Assembly: GCA_002780065.1 (NCBI GenBank)
Contig: PEWQ01000119.1
Coordinates: 1 to 15,044, forward strand
Length of the DNA: 15,044 bases
From: Candidatus Hydrogenedentes bacterium CG07_land_8_20_14_0_80_42_17
GTDB taxonomy: Bacteria > UBA8481
Direction: 5' to 3'
The notes under the pieces were generated by a model. That model did not search any database and was not told where the DNA came from. It saw only the letters and a list, made by a program, of their open reading frames with translations. The translations under genes and the position numbers were made by a program. Of this stretch, positions 14,378 to 15,044 are shown piece by piece. Position 1 is the first letter of the stretch; each line of letters begins with the position of its first letter.

Positions 14378-14611
14378 TTACAGCAAATTGAGAAATTCAT
14401 CTCGACTTAATCCTGCCTGCTCAATAATTGCCAGAAGGGTTCCTTTTGGAATATCTCTGCCTTCAGGCACAATTACAAGTCGAGTTTTATTTTGATCAAG
14501 TCTAACGAAAGCGCGATGACTTCCTTTTCCGCGATTAGGAGCATAGATAAATCCTGCTTTTCTCAAAACAGAAATAATTCGTTGTGAAGAAATAGAAGGT
14601 AATCGTTTCAA
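14378..14611 (-). CDS. hicA: HicA family mRNA interferase toxin
   Basis: A 77-residue protein with the HicA double-stranded-RNA-binding fold pattern: I.VLRKAGF (residues 13-21), GKGSHRAF with the catalytic His at 32 following Gly-Ser, then VIVPEGRDIPKGTLLAIIEQAGLSRDEFLNLL. In characterised HicA toxins the GSH His is needed for ribosome-independent mRNA cleavage, so the toxin looks intact. The start is TTG overlapping the hicB stop (TTGA), which may keep toxin output below that of the antitoxin by weak, coupled initiation. It is convergent with the small membrane protein gene. Confidence 0.92.
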   Translation of the reverse strand: MKRLPSISSQRIISVLRKAGFIYAPNRGKGSHRAFVRLDQNKTRLVIVPEGRDIPKGTLLAIIEQAGLSRDEFLNLL

Positions 14612-14847
14612 GCTACCGCTACGTCTAAGTTGCTGGTAAAGTGAACTGGTGAAGAAAGCGCAGGAGTTAGATCAGAAAGAATTCCAAGCTGTTCTGCATT
14701 TTCAAGATATAAAATAACAGCCTCTTCCAACGCCGAACGAGCCTTTTCTGGCGTAGAGCCATACGAAGCAACTCCAAGCTCAGGACATTTCGATACAAAC
14801 CTCTTACCTTCTTTCCAAATAACAACAGTTACTCTAAATCTTTTCAT
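14608..14847 (-). CDS. hicB: HicB family antitoxin
   Basis: A 79-residue protein with the HicB partial RNase H-like fold: strand-forming FRVTVVIWKEGKRFVSKCPELGVASYG (residues 4-30), then STPEKARSALEEAVILYLENAEQLG (31-55), the usual helix. It neutralises HicA by binding it. The 24-residue tail after that is short and polar and has no helix-turn-helix or ribbon-helix-helix DNA-binding domain, unlike many HicB proteins, so autorepression may be weak or rely on another protein. It is the first gene of the pair, the reverse of the classic hicA-hicB order but common in HicB-HicA systems. A promoter lies directly upstream. Confidence 0.88.
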   Translation of the reverse strand: MKRFRVTVVIWKEGKRFVSKCPELGVASYGSTPEKARSALEEAVILYLENAEQLGILSDLTPALSSPVHFTSNLDVAVA

Positions 14848-14856
14848 GATAACTAA

Positions 14857-14884
14857 ATCATATACAAAAATATTGAAGCTTCAA
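14857..14884 (-). promoter_or_regulatory. Promoter of hicB-hicA with overlapping palindrome
   Basis: On the minus strand TTGAAG (14884-14879), a 16-nt spacer and TATGAT (14862-14857) form a good sigma-70-type promoter. The predicted start falls within a few bases of the hicB ATG (14847), and no ribosome binding site precedes that codon, so the transcript should be nearly leaderless. A perfect 12-bp palindrome TTGAAGCTTCAA (14873-14884) overlaps the -35 box and is a possible operator. Wider arms AAAATATTG (14867-14875) and CAATATTTT (14894-14902) are also inverted repeats. Confidence 0.55.
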
Positions 14885-14980
14885 GTGAACTTACAATATT
14901 TTCATAATCCCTCAGTCTCGGGAGTAAACATTCAGCTACGCACTCTTATTCTGCACGTGCCTCCATGACGAGTTATAATA

Positions 14981-15044
14981 TTTGAAATTGCAAATTGGAA
15001 AGTGCAAATTGAAAATTTTATTTTTCCAATTTTCATTTTTCAAT
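14981..15044. repeat. AT-rich direct and inverted repeat at window end
   Basis: TGCAAATTG occurs twice with a 14-base period (14989-14997 and 15003-15011). AATTGGAAA (14993-15001) is mirrored by TTTCCAATT (15023-15031). The block is almost purely A/T with short AAATTG/TTTTC units and continues past the end of the window. No gene is seen between the hicB promoter and here. Confidence 0.45.

Noticed and set aside
14352-14378. Shared bidirectional terminator between the small membrane protein gene and hicA
   Set aside because: No inverted repeat with a T tract is visible in the 25-bp gap.
1-15044. CRISPR array, prophage or insertion sequence
   Set aside because: No regularly spaced repeats, integrase, transposase or phage structural gene was seen on either strand.

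Overview
The window looks like chromosomal DNA from an AT-rich, double-membraned (Gram-negative type) bacterium. The evidence is a type II secretion system (T2SS) pseudopilus and inner-membrane platform gene run (gspG-H-I-J-K-L-M), a lipopolysaccharide-core-type glycosyltransferase, lipid-linked sugar transferases, and bacterial rplM-rpsI and tig-clpP-clpX blocks. Nothing identifies the species. Divergent T2SS sequences, many TPR proteins, frequent TTG/GTG starts and a GTCATTCCCG...CGGGAATCCAG-type dispersed repeat suggest a delta-proteobacterium-like or uncultured candidate-phylum lineage, but that is inference.

Layout. 1-323: C-terminal end of a membrane-anchored family 2 glycosyltransferase, open at the window edge. 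313-1866 (minus): a multi-membrane-span GT39/ArnT-like glycosyltransferase, tail to tail with the first. 1867-1980: divergent promoter region with a strong sigma-70 promoter for rplM. 1981-2814: rplM-rpsI. 2848-3753: a TPR protein of unknown role. 3800-7028: tig-clpP-clpX, with stop/start overlaps at both internal junctions. 7044-7241: a small proline-rich protein with a very strong ribosome binding site. 7242-7508: intergenic, holding a hairpin repeat and a minus-strand tRNA-Leu(UAA). 7509-14352: one long plus-strand run of an exported proline-rich/TPR protein, a WaaE-like glycosyltransferase, seven T2SS genes, a CHASE3-like two-span membrane protein and a 71-residue two-span membrane protein. 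14378-14847 (minus): a hicB-hicA toxin-antitoxin pair. 14848-15044: its promoter, then an AT-rich direct/inverted repeat that runs off the end.

How the genes work together. tig-clpP-clpX is a nascent-chain folding and proteolysis module, and rplM-rpsI make ribosomal proteins L13 and S9. GspG (major) and GspH/I/J/K (minor) are prepilins that build the T2SS pseudopilus. GspL and GspM form the inner-membrane platform that couples the ATPase to it. GspC, D, E, F and the prepilin peptidase are not in this window. The least explained part is the end of the T2SS run: an orphan sensor-like membrane protein with no output domain and a tiny membrane protein, tightly linked to gspM and to each other (13454-14352). 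Next are the exported TPR protein and glycosyltransferase at the start of the run, and the proline-rich peptide behind clpX.
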